A stretch of 64,000 nt of DNA from Pampus argenteus (Eukaryota > Chordata > Actinopteri > Scombriformes > Stromateidae). Made by a program: the position numbers and the translations under genes. Shown piece after piece: positions 21,576-36,500 of this stretch. A model generated the notes under the pieces. It searched no databases. It worked only from the letters and a program-made list of their open reading frames with translations, and was not told the DNA's origin. The DNA is taken from the NCBI GenBank assembly GCA_036937835.1, contig CM072869.1, positions 8,902,001 to 8,966,000 on the forward strand. Reading direction: 5' to 3'. The stretch's first letter is position 1. Each line of letters starts with the position of its first letter.

Positions 21576-24500
21576 TTGGCTGACTTTCAGGCAGTAAAGT
21601 TACTGCAATGAAAGGTCACCACATGATTTTCCAAGTAAAGTACACAGAAATACTTTGTTACACTAAAGGAAACACTCAAATTAGTTCCTTTACATTCACC
21701 CTTGATGTACAATGGAATAATTCAAGTCGACCTTAGTTTATTTCAATTTTACCATATCTCCACAGATATTCAGTGCCCTTTCAACATGGTTTATGAAGAG
21801 AGTGGTTCTCCTTGCATGGACACTTGCACAAACCTGGACACAAATTCACTGTGTGAGGACCACAAAATGGACGGCTGCTTCTGTCCTCCTGGTCAGTGCT
21901 CTTCACATTTGAACCCATGCTTGTCACTACATGTTCAAAGATTCCTGTTTCACTTATAATTACACATTTATATAACCTGGTCTTCCAATGTCACAATGTG
22001 TATTTCAGGAACTGTGTTTGATGATATTTCCATGAGAGGGTGCATTGCTCAATCTGAATGTCAGTGTAAGCATGACAAGACCTATAACTCTGGTGAGGTC
22101 TACCGACAGGACAGAAGGAGTTGGTATGTCAAATATGTCCTAATGTTAGCGCAACAAATAATCTGGTCTCATTAATCATGTGTAACTTTTTTTGTAAACT
22201 TCAAACTGTTTGGGTTGTTTCAGTTCGTGTTTTCAGGGTAGATGGGTTTGTGAAAACCTCCAAACACCTGCCACATGTGCTGTTGAAGAGGGTTCACATG
22301 TAACTACCTTTGATGGGAAAACTTTCACCTTCCATGGAGACTGTTATTACACACTGGCCAAGGTGGAACGCAAGGTGAATGAATCATAGCTTTGAACAAT
22401 TCAGTGGAAGAAATTTATAATTATTTGATATAAAAAAAAAATCAATTGTTACTTATGTAGTTGTGCTTGCACTGTGTTTATTTCAGAATGATGCTACTCC
22501 AATGTTCACCATCCTGGCCCAGTTGATTCCATGTGCAAACCAACAGTTTGACACTTGTCTTAAGGCCCTTAAAATCCTACTGAACAATGACAGAAACAAT
22601 GTGAGTAAAAGCCTGTCAGCTGAGAAGACTGTAGTCATGTATTAATTCACACAGATATCTGCAACACTAAATGATCAATTCTGTTTATATTCAGGTATTA
22701 ATGTTCACTTCTGATGGGACAGTAAAGCAGAATATGCAGACTATTAGTTTGCCATACCATTCAAGTAGGTCACACAGTAACAAACTAAATACAACAGATT
22801 ATTTTCATCTTTCAATTGTACTAGGACATCAAAATATTATATTATTGTTTGTATTTCTCTTCATTCAAAGGTGACATCAACATATTCCACGCTTCATCCT
22901 TTCACATTTTGCTCCAGACAAGTTTTGGGTTGCAAATTCAAGTCCAACATGTGCCTGTGATGCAAGTGTATATCAGCCTGAAACAGAGCTACAAATCAAA
23001 GACACGTGGTAAGGTTTATATTTTTTCGTACATGAAGGTTTGGTATCATCAAAAATAGATAGGTCAGAATATTGTCTGATAAGAATGGTAAAAGTAGTTA
23101 TGATGATTGATTTCTGTGTTTGTGACAATTCTGTTTTCACATATTTTATACATTGCTTCCTACAACAAAGAAATAGTCTCCATTCTTGTAATACTTACAT
23201 CTTGTAATAATTATTGTTAAGTAAATGTGAAGAGACTCTGCAAAACTCTTCATGGTAACATTTGGTTTCTTCAATTTTAAAAATATTACACCATACTACA
23301 TATTAAATGTTATCATTACCGTAATTGGAATAATTACTCCCTAAAAGGATCAAAATCATCACTGAAGACCTATCTGTGTACTTGTATAATGTCTGATTTT
23401 TGTTGGTTTTTTTTATCATCTGCATTTTGTAAACTTACTATTACATGTATTTGTGGTCAAATTTCATTTCTACAATATTTGGCATCATCAGGTTTATGTG
23501 GTAACTACAACATGATCCTGTCTGATGACATGAAGACTCCTCAGGGGATTGTGGAGGGAACAGCAGCCACTTTTGCTAACTCCTGGAAGGCTGGCATGTG
23601 CCAGGACAGAGAGGAAAGACTCGATGACCCCTGTTCCCTCAGTGTGGAAAATGGTAAACTGCTCTGGTTGCTCATTCTACTGCTTATCTGGTGATTTAAA
23701 CTTATATTTTGTCTAAAAGTATGTTATATTCAGGGCCATTTGACAGCCGAACACTATTGTATGCATTATAAATAAATGGGTTGCTGTTTCTCTACTCAGA
23801 GAATTACGCCAAACATTGGTGCGCCTTGCTAATTGATGCAAATGGCACTTTCGCACAGTGCCATTCAGTGGTGGATCCGGAGATGTACTACAAGGTACAG
23901 CCAAACATTTTCTGTTGCTCTTTCGTTGAATTTTGATGAGACTTTAATTGTCTAAAAGTGTTTACTGTCTTCTGCAGCGGTGCACTTACGCAAGCTGTAA
24001 CTGTGAGAAGAGTGAGGCCTGTCTGTGTGCTGTCTTCTCCTCCTACACGCGAGCTTGTTCATCTAAGGGAGTGTTTGTGACAAACTGGAGACAGAATGTG
24101 TGCAGTAAGGATTTATTCATTGAAGAAATTATTTCTAGAGTTTTAACATATCCCCTTTATTAGTTAGCCATGCAAGTGTTAAATAATCACCTCATATTGT
24201 GCACAAAACAGATAAATACACAACAAGCTGTCCGGCATCTCAGACTTTCTCTTACAAGCATCAGAGATGCCAGTTGACGTGTAGATCACTGAGCTCAAAG
24301 CAACAGAGCTGCACTTCTGACTTCTTGCCTGTGGATGGCTGCTCCTGCTCTGAGGGTCTCTACCTAGATGAAAACGGTATCTGCGTCCCCATGGCAAAAT
24401 GTCCCTGCTACCACAATGAAGACTATATCAAGCCAGGAAAGTCCATAAGCATAAAGGACGAGCACTGGTTTGTCATTTGTTTCCATTTCAGTGATATTGT

Positions 24501-27500
24501 ATTTCAAATCAATTATCCTAGATTTTACTGTATCTAAAATGAATCCCTTTGTGTTGCTTGCTATATTTTTTATATTTTTTTGTCTTCTCTTAGTGTGTGC
24601 ACTAATGGAATGCTTCATTGTCGTTCTTGGAGAGCCCGCTCATCAAGTAAGTTTGTTTTGTTTTTTTGTCACCCAAAAAAACAAGCACTTTGTTGATACA
24701 ATATATATGAACTTGGTTTCCACTTCTATTACAGCATGCCCCTCTCCGAAAGTATTCTTCAACTGTTCCACTGCTGTCACAGAAGAGCTTGAACTGCAGT
24801 GTGCTCGAACTTGTTTAAATCTGGATAGTAATGACTGTGTGAGCCATTTTTGCTGCTGTGTCTAAACACACTTATTTTTGAAGAGTGAATTTACCACTGA
24901 AAGTAAAGTTTTCTACTACTGTGATCTTTTTATTCTTCCAGGACTCCACAGAGTGTCAATCGGGTTGTCGCTGTCCACTCGGCTTTGTTGATGATGGCAA
25001 AGGTTCTTGTGTGAAAGAACATGAATGTCCATGTCAGCACGATGGGCGTCTCTATATCCGTGGAACACAAATTCCTAACCAGTGCAACACCTGGTATTAA
25101 CTTGTTTTGATCAGACAGATAGTATACCATGATAAACCTATATTGTAATGTCTGAATACTTTACTTCATTATAGTATTAACAACACCTTTAATGTTTACT
25201 ATTTTTATCACACCTAGTACCTGCAAAAGTGGAAAATGGGAGTGCACTGAGAAAAAATGCCCAGGAACCTGCATTATTTATGGAAGTGGTCATTACACCA
25301 CATTTGATCAGCAAATATATGGGTTTCAAGGACATTGTGCCTATGTTGCTGTCAAGGTAAACAATAGATGTCAAAATCATCCTAATTATAATTTTCCTCA
25401 CTTTATTCTGCTCACCCAGGCTTCATATCAGAAATGAATACATATGAACATATGATGTTTATAGATTTATGACTTTGTGATAATCTTGAACAATAGTGTT
25501 GAAAGACAGTCAGTGTATGATGTGTTTTTTTCCGGGATTACATTATGTTTACCTCCATGTGCTTTAAAGTGCATTCTTATTTGCTTTCTCATAGTAAGGA
25601 ATATGAATAAAAATTGCAGATAACTATGCAATCTCTCTCTTTTAAGAACAAATGTGGCAATAAAACAGTACAAGAGAACTTTGGCGTTATCACAGAAAAT
25701 GTACCATGTGGCACTACAGGCACCACATGCTCCAAAACTGTCCGAATACAACTGGGGGTAAGACTTCATACAACACCTGCTAATAAAGTAAAGTGTCAAA
25801 AAGAAGCTTTTACATTGCAATAAAAGCAACATGAACTCTCTTAATATTACAGCGAACGGAAGTAAAACTGTCAAAGGGTAAATATGAAGAGGAGGACCTG
25901 GGAAATGGAACTCAGATTCAGTACAAAATAAGAAGGGTTGGCTTGTATCTGGTCATAGAATCTGCCATAGGTCTGGCAGTGATGTGGGATCGCAAAACAA
26001 CTGTTCGCATCCTCTTGGAACCACAGCACAGCGTGAGTTACAGTTTAACTGAACACAATTGTTTTAGTGACAACGAAATTCTTTTGTAAAATTATAAAAC
26101 TAGATTTTTGAGACAATGTGCATGTCTTTGGTTAACAATAGTATAGATGTCTTAGGTGATTATGTTCTAGTGCCACTAAAGCTTGGTACAGCAGTGGTAT
26201 TGATAGAGTATTGCTGACATCCCTAAACCTCTTAAAATATTTTATAAAATATGAAGTCAATATAATAAAATATTCTGTTTGTCAGTGATACAGGTATTAT
26301 AGTTCCTGTGTGCCTCTTGTAATACAAAATAGTATTAATATTAAATATGGTCACAATGTAAAATAACTCATCTGTTTGGCTGTACAGGGAGAGGTATGTG
26401 GACTGTGCGGAGATTTTGATGGTGATGGACAGAATGACTTCACCACCCAGGGACAGCTGACAGTGAGCAATCCGTTAGAATTTGCTAACAGCTGGAAAGT
26501 GTCCAGTAATTGTCCAGATGTGGAAACAAATGTAAATCCTTGTGGAGCAACACCGAATCGACATCACTGGGCAAAAATGATGTGCAGCGTTATAACTGGA
26601 AACACGTTCAAAAACTGCCATAATAACGTAATGACATATTTCTTTCTGATGTATCATTATTTCAAGTTCCATGGTTGAAAACAGTAAAGAAAATTTATTT
26701 AGATTTTTTAAATCTATCATACATATTCATGACCAAACAGGTAGATCCTCGTCCATTTTATGAAAATTGTGTGAAAGACTCGTGTGCCTGTGACACTGGA
26801 GGGGACTGTGAATGTTTCTGCTCAGCAGTTGCAGCTTATGCTCAAGCTTGTAACGAGGCTGGTGTTTGTGTTGCATGGAGAACTCCAGAAATCTGTCGTA
26901 AGTAAACAAACTTAAGTTAAAGAAGAATCTTTCTGCCTTTTCTTTAAAAAAAAACCAAACAGTTTTTACATCTTTATATTCTTAGCTAAATTTACTCAGA
27001 CAGTGAATTTATGTGTATGAGTGCATGCTCCATTATTATTATTTTAAAGAGTAAGGTCATTTATGTATATAATGATGTAGCTATAGATTTATATAAATTA
27101 TGTGCAATTTAGTCTTACAACATGTAATAGGATTTTTTTGGTTTTTGATTTAGTTGAAGGCATTTGAGAAAGCAGGATATGACATCTTCATTGGGAAAAT
27201 CAAAAACAATCTGATGTTTGCTCATTCACATCATGTCCAGTTCGGAATTGGTGTGAAACTTTCTACAGAGATTAAATTAGTTATGATTAGTCAACATTTC
27301 CTTTATTCAAAATCAGTTTTTTTTTCTTTTAAGCTGTCTTTTGTGACTACTACAACAACTACAATGAATGCAGTTGGCACTACAATCCTTGTCACACACC
27401 TTGCTACAAGACTTGCTTGAATCCACAAGGAATTTGCAGAAACCCTATACCCAAACTGGAAGGTAAGAGGTCAATTCACAACATGTTTGTGTTAACTTGA

Positions 27501-30500
27501 ATCAAATAAATATGCATTGAGTTAAAGTAACAATCTCAAAGACCTCTTTTTTGTTTTCTTTGTTTTGGACATTTTATTGGCCTCAAACCCAGAGATATCT
27601 ATAAAATATTACACTAGTAGAGACTGAAAAAACAGTACATCGTCTCACAGGTGGACCAACCAGGCTGCAGATTGACTCAATGGGTCATGAAAAGGATATC
27701 ACGAACTGCACTGCTTGTGATTTGAATCACCTGGTTCATAATAATCATAATACTCCAAATACAAGGGCTTTCATCACTGGGGTATAGGCCCATTCATCAC
27801 CCATTCAGCGAAAAGGAAGCGAAAATACAGATTGTATTTAAATTAAACTCTTTGTTATTATAACTTTTGTAATTGTAAATACAGAGCTGTTGAGCTTTTT
27901 GGTCCACTTTATGTGATAAAATAGAAAAAGAGAATGGGACAGTTTCAGTGTTCGAAATTTAAAAAACAATAATAATAACTTTATGATGTGATCTTTACAG
28001 GCTGTTACCCTGTGTGCCCAGACGATAAGCCCATATTTGATGAGAAGAACCAGATGTGTGTGGTAGAATGTGGTTGCTTTTACAATGGGACTAGATATGA
28101 CGAAAATGAAGTTATTTATAATGTGACTCACAGCTTGGGAATGTGCTACTATGCAATCTGCATCAATGCAACAGTAATATTTGGAAATGAAACCTGCTCT
28201 ACTACAACCGTTCCACCATCAACATCCCAAACAACGACTGCAGCCATTACACCTGTAACAACTGCAACTGAACCTCCTACTACAACTCAAGGATCTAGTA
28301 AAACTCCAACCACATCTTCTATGACAACTGAAGGACCAACCACAACTACACTGTCAACAACCCCTCCAACAGAACCTCCGTCTACAACTGAAGGACCAAC
28401 CACAACCACAAAATCAACAAACCCACCAACAGAACCTCCTACTACAACAGAAGGGACAACCACAACCACAAAATCAACAATACCAACAGAACCTCCTACT
28501 ACAACTTTAGGACCAACCATAACCACAAAATCTACAACTACACTTACACAACGTCCTACTACAACTCCAGGAACACCTACTTCCACAACTCCGTGTATTC
28601 CAACGTGTGAGTGGACAGATTGGTATGATGTACATAATCCAAGTATCGATAAAAGTGACTGGGAAACATATGAGAACATCACAAACAGTGGTCAAAAAAT
28701 ATGTGAAAATCCAAAAAAAATTGAATGTAGATCAACAAGGGCTCCAAACATGTCTTTCAATGACTTTGTGAGCGAAACTCATCAAGTTGTTACCTGTGAT
28801 GTGGGATATGGCTTAATATGTAAAGAAGAAGACCAGTTACAACCTCCACGAAAGTGCTTTAACTACAAGATAAGAGTTTGTTGTGAGATAATATGTCCTA
28901 CTACAACTGTAGTCCCAACCACAACCACACAATCAACAACCACGGAACCTCCTACTACAACTCAAGGACCAACCACAACCACAAAATTAAGAACCCCACC
29001 AACAGAACCTCCCACTACAACTGAAGGACCAACTACAACCACAAAATCAACAACCACACCCACGGAACCGCCAACTACAACTCAAGCCCCAACCACAACC
29101 ACAAAATCAACAACCCCACCAACAGAACCTCCTACTACAACTAAAGCCCCAACCACAACCACAAAATCAACAACCCCACCAACAGAACCTCCTACTACAA
29201 CTAAAGCCCCAACCACAACCACAAAATCAACAACCCCACCAACAGAGCCTCCTACTACAACTACAGCCCCAACCACAACCACAAAATCAACAACCCCACC
29301 AACAGAACCTCCTACTACAACTCAAGGACCAACCAATACCACACAATCAACAACCACACCAACTGAACCTCCTACTACAACTGAAGGACCAACCACAACC
29401 ACAAAATCTACAACATCATCAACTGGTCCTACAACTACAACTGAAGGAACAACCACAACCACAAAATCAACAACCACAATCACGGAACCTCCTACTACAA
29501 CTCAAGGACCAACCACAACCACAAAATCAACAACCCCACCAACAGAACCTCCTACTACAACTCAAGGACCAACCACTACCACACAATCAACAACCCCACC
29601 TACAGAACCTCCTACTACAACTCAAGCCCCAACCACAACCACACAATCAACAACCACACCAACAGAACCTCCCACTACAACTGAAGGACCAACCACAACC
29701 ACAAAATCTACAACATCATCAACTGGTCCTACAACTACAACTGAAGGACCAACCACAACCACAAAATCAACAACCCCACCAACAGAACCTCCTACTACAA
29801 CTCAAGCCCCAATCACAACCACAAAATCAACAACCACAACCACACAATCAACAACCCCACCAACAGAACCTCCTACTACAACTCAAGGACCAACCACAAC
29901 CACAAAATCAACAACCCCACCAACAGAACATCCTACTACAACAGAAGGACCAACCACTACCACACAATCAACAACCACACCAACAGAACCTCCCACTACA
30001 ACTGAAGGACCAACCACAACCACACAATCAACAACCACACCAACAGAACCTCCCACTACAACTGAAGGACCAACCACAACCACAAAATCTACAACATCAT
30101 CAACTGGTCCTACAACTACAACTGAAGGACCAACCACAACCACAAAATCAACAACCCCACCAACAGAACCTCCTACTACAACTCAAGCCCCAATCACAAC
30201 CACAAAATCAACAACCACAACCACACAATCAACAACCCCACCAACAGAACCTCCTACTACAACTCAAGGACCAACCACAACCACAAAATCAACAACCCCA
30301 CCAACAGAACATCCTACTACAACAGAAGGACCAACCACTACCACACAATCAACAACCACACCAACAGAACCTCCCACTACAACTGAAGGACCAACCACAA
30401 CCACACAATCAACAACCACACCAACAGAACCTCCCACTACAACTGAAGGACCAACCACAACCACAAAATCTACAACATCATCAACTGGTCCTACAACTAC

Positions 30501-33500
30501 AACTGAAGGACCAACCACAACCACAAAATCAACAACCCCACCTACAGAACCTCCTACTACAACTCAAGCCCCAACCACAACCACAACCACACCAACAGAA
30601 CCTCCCACTACAACTGAAGGACCAACCACAACCACAAAATCAACAACCCCACCTACAGAACCTCCTACTACAACTCAAGCCCCAACCACAACCACACAAT
30701 CAACAGCCACACCAACAGAACCTCCCACTACAACTGAAGGAACAACCACAAAATCAACAACCACAATCACGGAACCTCCTACTACAACTCAAGCCCCAAC
30801 CACAACCACAAAATCAACAACCACAACCACAAAATCAACAACCCCACCAACAGAACCTCCTACTACAACTCAAGGACCAACCACAACCACAAAATCAACA
30901 ACCCCACCAACAGAACCTCCTACTACAACTCAAGCCCCAACCACAACCACAAAATCAACAACCCCACCTACAGAACCTCCTACTACAACTCAAGCCCCAA
31001 CCACAACCACACCAACAGAACCTCCCACTACAACTGAAGGACCAACCACAACCACAAAATCTACAACATCATCAACTGGTCCTACAACTACAACTGAAGG
31101 ACCAACCACTACCACACAATCAGCAACCACACCAACAGAACCTCCTACTACAACTCAAGGACCAACCACTACCACACAATCAACAACCCCACCTACAGAA
31201 CCTCCTACTACAACTCAAGCCCCAACCACAACCACAAAATCAACAACCACAACCACAAAATCAACAGCCCCACCAACAGAACCTCCTACTACAACTCAAG
31301 GACCAACCACAACCACAAAATCAACAACCCCACCAACAGAACCTCCTACTACAACTCAAGCCCCAACCACAACCACAAAATCAACAACCCCACCTACAGA
31401 ACCTCCTACTACAACTCAAGCCCCAACCACAACCACACAATCAAAAACCACACCAACAGAACCTCCCACTACAACTGAAGGACCAACCACAACCACAAAA
31501 TCTACAACATTATCAACTGGTCCTACAACTACAACTGAAGGACCAACCACAACCACAAAATCAACAACCCCACCAACAGAACCTCCTACTACAACTCAAG
31601 CCCCAATCACAACCACAAAATCAACAACCACAACCACACAATCAACAACCCCACCAACAGAACCTCCTACTACAACTCAAGGACCAACCACAACCACAAA
31701 ATCAACAACCCCACCAACAGAACATCCTACTACAACAGAAGGACCAACCACTACCACACAATCAACAACCACACCAACAGAACCTCCCACTACAACTGAA
31801 GGACCAACCACAACCACACAATCAACAACCACACCAACAGAACTTCCCACTACAACTGAAGGACCAACCACAACCACAAAATCTACAACATCATCAACTG
31901 GTCCTACAACTACAACTGAAGGACCAACCACAAAATCAACAACCCCACCAACAGAACCTCCAACTACAACTAAAGGACCAACTACAACCACAAAATCAAC
32001 AACCCCACCAACAGAACCTCCTACTACAACTCAAGGACCAACCACAACCACAAAATCAACAACCCCACCAACAGAACCTCCCACTACAACTCAAGGACCA
32101 ACCACTACCACACAATCAACAACCACACCAACAGAACCTCCCACTACAACTGGAGGACCAACCACAACCACAAAATCTACAACATCATCAACTGGTCGTA
32201 CAACTACAACTGAAGGACCAACCACAACCACAAAATCAACAACCCCACCAACAGAACCTCCTACTACAACTGTAGGTCCAACAACAACCACAGAATCTAC
32301 AACCCCACCCACAAAACCTCCTTCTACAACTGAAGGTCCAACAACCACAGAATCTACAACCCCACACACTAAACCTCCTACTACAACTGAAGGTCCAACC
32401 ACAACCACAAAATCTACGACGCCAGCCACCAAACCTCGTACTACGACTGAAGGTCCAACAACAACCACAAAATCTACAACCCCACCCACCAAATCTCCTA
32501 CTACGACTGAAGGTCCAACAACAACCACAGAATCTACAACCCCACCCACTAAACCTCCTACTACAACTGAAGGTCCAACCACAAACACAAAATCTACGAC
32601 GCCAACCACCAAACCTCCTACTACGACTGAAGGTCCAACTACAACCACAGAATCTACAACCCCACACACGAAACCTCCTACTACAACTGAAGGGCCAACC
32701 ACAACCACAGAATCTACAACTCCACCCACCAAACATCCTACTACAACGGAAGGTCCAACAACAACCACAAAATCTACAACCCCACCTACCAAACCTCCTA
32801 CTACAACTGTAGTTTCAACCTCAACCACAGAATCTACAACTCCACCCACCAAACCTCCTACTACGACTGAACGTACAACAACAACCACAGAATCTACAAC
32901 ATCATCAACTGGTCCTACAACTACAACTGAAGGACCAACCACAAAATCAACAACCCCACCAACAGAACCTCCAACTACAACTAAAGGACCAACTACAACC
33001 ACAAAATCAACAACCCCACCAACAGAACCTCCTACTACAACTCAAGGACCAACCACAACCACAAAATCAACAACCCCACCAACAGAACCTCCCACTACAA
33101 CTCAAGGACCAACCACTACCACACAATCAACAACCACACCAACAGAACCTCCCACTACAACTGAAGGACCAACCACAACCACAAAATCTACAACATCATC
33201 AACTGGTCGTACAACTACAACTGAAGGACCAACCACAACCACAAAATCAACAACCCCACCAACAGAACCTCCTACTACAACTGTAGGTCCAACAACAACC
33301 ACAGAATCTACAACCCGATCCACAAAACCTCCTTCTACAACTGAAGGTCCAACAACCACAGAATCTACAACCCCACACACTAAACCTCCTACTACAACTG
33401 AAGGTCCAACCACAACCACAAAATCTACGACGCCAGCCACCAAACCTCCTACTACGACTGAAGGTCCAACAACAACCACAAAATCTACAACCCCACCCAC

Positions 33501-36500
33501 CAAATCTCCTACTACGACTGAAGGTCCAACAACAACCACAGAATCTACAACCCCACCCACTAAACCTCCTACTACAACTGAAGGTCCAACCACAAACACA
33601 AAATCTACGACGCCAACCACCAAACCTCCTACTACGACTGAAGGTCCAACTACAACCACAGAATCTACAACCCCACACACGAAACCTCCTACTACAACTG
33701 AAGGGCCAACCACAACACCCACCAAACATCCTACTACAACGGAAGGTCCAACAACAACCACAAAATCTACAACCCCACCTACCAAACCTCCTACTACAAC
33801 TGTAGTTTCAACCTCAACCACAGAATCTACAACTCCACCCACCAAACCTCCTACTACGACTGAACGTACAACAACAACCACAGAATCTACAACCAAATAT
33901 CCTACTACAACTGAACGTCCAACAACAACCACAGAATCTACAACCTCACCTACCAAACATCCTACTACAACTGTAGTTCCAATAACAACCACAGAATCTA
34001 CAACACCACCCACCAAACCCCCTACTACGACTATAATCCCAAGTACAACCACAAAATTTACAACATTATCAACGGAATATCCGACTAAAACTCAACAATC
34101 AACTACAACAGTTGAAACAGCTGTTACTGGTGTACCACAAACAACGCCCAGAAAATCCACTGACAAGCAGATATCAAAACATCCTAATACAACAGAAGGT
34201 TCAACCGCAAACACAGAATCTACAACCCCACCCACAAAACCTCCTACTACGACTGAAGGTCCAACAACCACAGAATCTACAACCCCACCCACAAAACCTC
34301 CTACTACAACTGAAGGTCCAACAACAACCACAGAATCTACAACCCCACCTACCAAACCTCCTAATACAACTGTAATTCCAACTACAACCACAGAATCTAC
34401 AACCCCACCCACGAAACCTCCTACTACGACTGAAGGTCCAGCAACAACCACAGAATCTACAACCCCACACACTAAACCTCCTACTACAACTGAAGGTCCA
34501 ACCACAACCACAAAATCTACGACGCCAGCTACCAAACCTCCTACTACAACTGAAGGTCCAACAACAACAACCACAGAATCTACAACCCCACCCACGAAAC
34601 CTCCTACTACAACTGAAGGTCCAACAACTGAAGGTCCAACAACCACAAAATCTACGACGCCAGCTACCAAACCTCCTACTACAACTGAAGGTCCAACAAC
34701 AACAACCACAGAATCTACAACCCCACCCACGAAACCTCCTACTACAACTGAAGGTCCAACAACTGAAGGTCCAACAACCACAAAATCTACGACGCCAGCC
34801 ACCAAACCTCCTACTACAACTGAAGGTCCAACAACAACCACAAAATCTACAACCCCACCGACCAAATCTCCTACTACGACTGAAGTTCCAACAACAACCA
34901 CAGAATCTACAACCCCACCCACGAAACCTCCTACTACGACTGAAGGTCCAACAACAACCACAGAATTTACAACCCCACACACTAAACCTCCTACTACAAC
35001 TGAAGGTCCAACCACAACCACAAAATCTACAACCCCACACACTAAACCTCCTACTACGACTGAAGGTCCAACAACTGAAGGTCCAACACCCACAAAATCT
35101 ACGACGCCAGCCACCAAACCTCCTACTACGACTGAAGGTCCAACAACAACCACAAAATCTACAACCCCAACGACCAAATCTCCTACTACGACTGAAGGTC
35201 CAACAACAACCACAGAATCTACAACCCCACCCACCAAACCTCCTACTACGACTAAAGGTCCAACAACTGAAGGTCCAACAACCACAAAATCTACGACACC
35301 AGCCACCAAACCTCCTACTACAACTGAAGGTCCAACAACAACCACAAAATCTACAACCCCACCGACCAAATCTCCTACTACGACTGAAGGTCCAACAACA
35401 ACCACAGAATCTACAACCCCACCCACGAAACCTCCTACTACAACTGAAGGTCCAACAACAACCACAGAATCTACAACCCTACACACTAAACCTCCTACTA
35501 CAACTGAAGGTCCAACCACAACCACAAAATCTACAACCCCACACACTAAACCTCCTACTACGACTGAAGGTCCAACAACTGAAGGTCCAACACCCACAAA
35601 ATCTACGACGCCAGCCACCAAACCTCCTACTACGACTGAAGGTCCAACAACAACCACAAAATCTACAACCCCAACGACCAAATCTCCTACTACGACTGAA
35701 GGTCCAACAACAACCACAGAATCTACAACACCACCCACCAAACCTCCTACTACGACTGAAGGTCCAACAACTGAAGGTCCAACAACCACAAAATCTACGA
35801 CGCCAGCCACCAAACCTCCTACTACAACTGAAGGTCCAACAACAACCACAAAATATACAACCCCACCGACCAAATCTCCTACTACGACTGAAGGTCCAAC
35901 AACAACCACAGAATCTACAACCCCACCCACCAAACCTCCTACTACGACTGAAGGTCCAAAAACCACAGAATCTACAACCCCACCCACAAAACCTCCTACT
36001 ACAACTGAAGGTCCAACAACAACCACAGAATCTACAATCCCACCCACCAAACCTCCTACTACGACTAAAGGTCCAAAAACCACAGAATCTACAACCCCAC
36101 CCACAAAACCTCCTACGACAACTGAAGGTCCAACAACGACCACAGAATCTACAACCCCACCCACCAAACCTCCTACTACGACTGAAGGTCCAAAAACCAC
36201 AGAATCTACAACCCCACCCACAAAACCTCCTACTACAACTGAAGGTCCAACAACAACCACAGAATCTACAACCCCACCCACAAAACCTCCTACGACAACT
36301 GAAGGTCCAACAACGACCACAGAATCTACAACCCCACCCACAAAACCTCTTACGACAACTGAAGGTCCAACAACGACCACAGAATCTACAACCCCATCCA
36401 CAAAACCTCCTACGACAACTGAAGGTCCAACAACGACCACAGAATCTACAACCCCACCCACAAAACCTCCTACTACAACTGCAGGTCCAACAACAACCAC

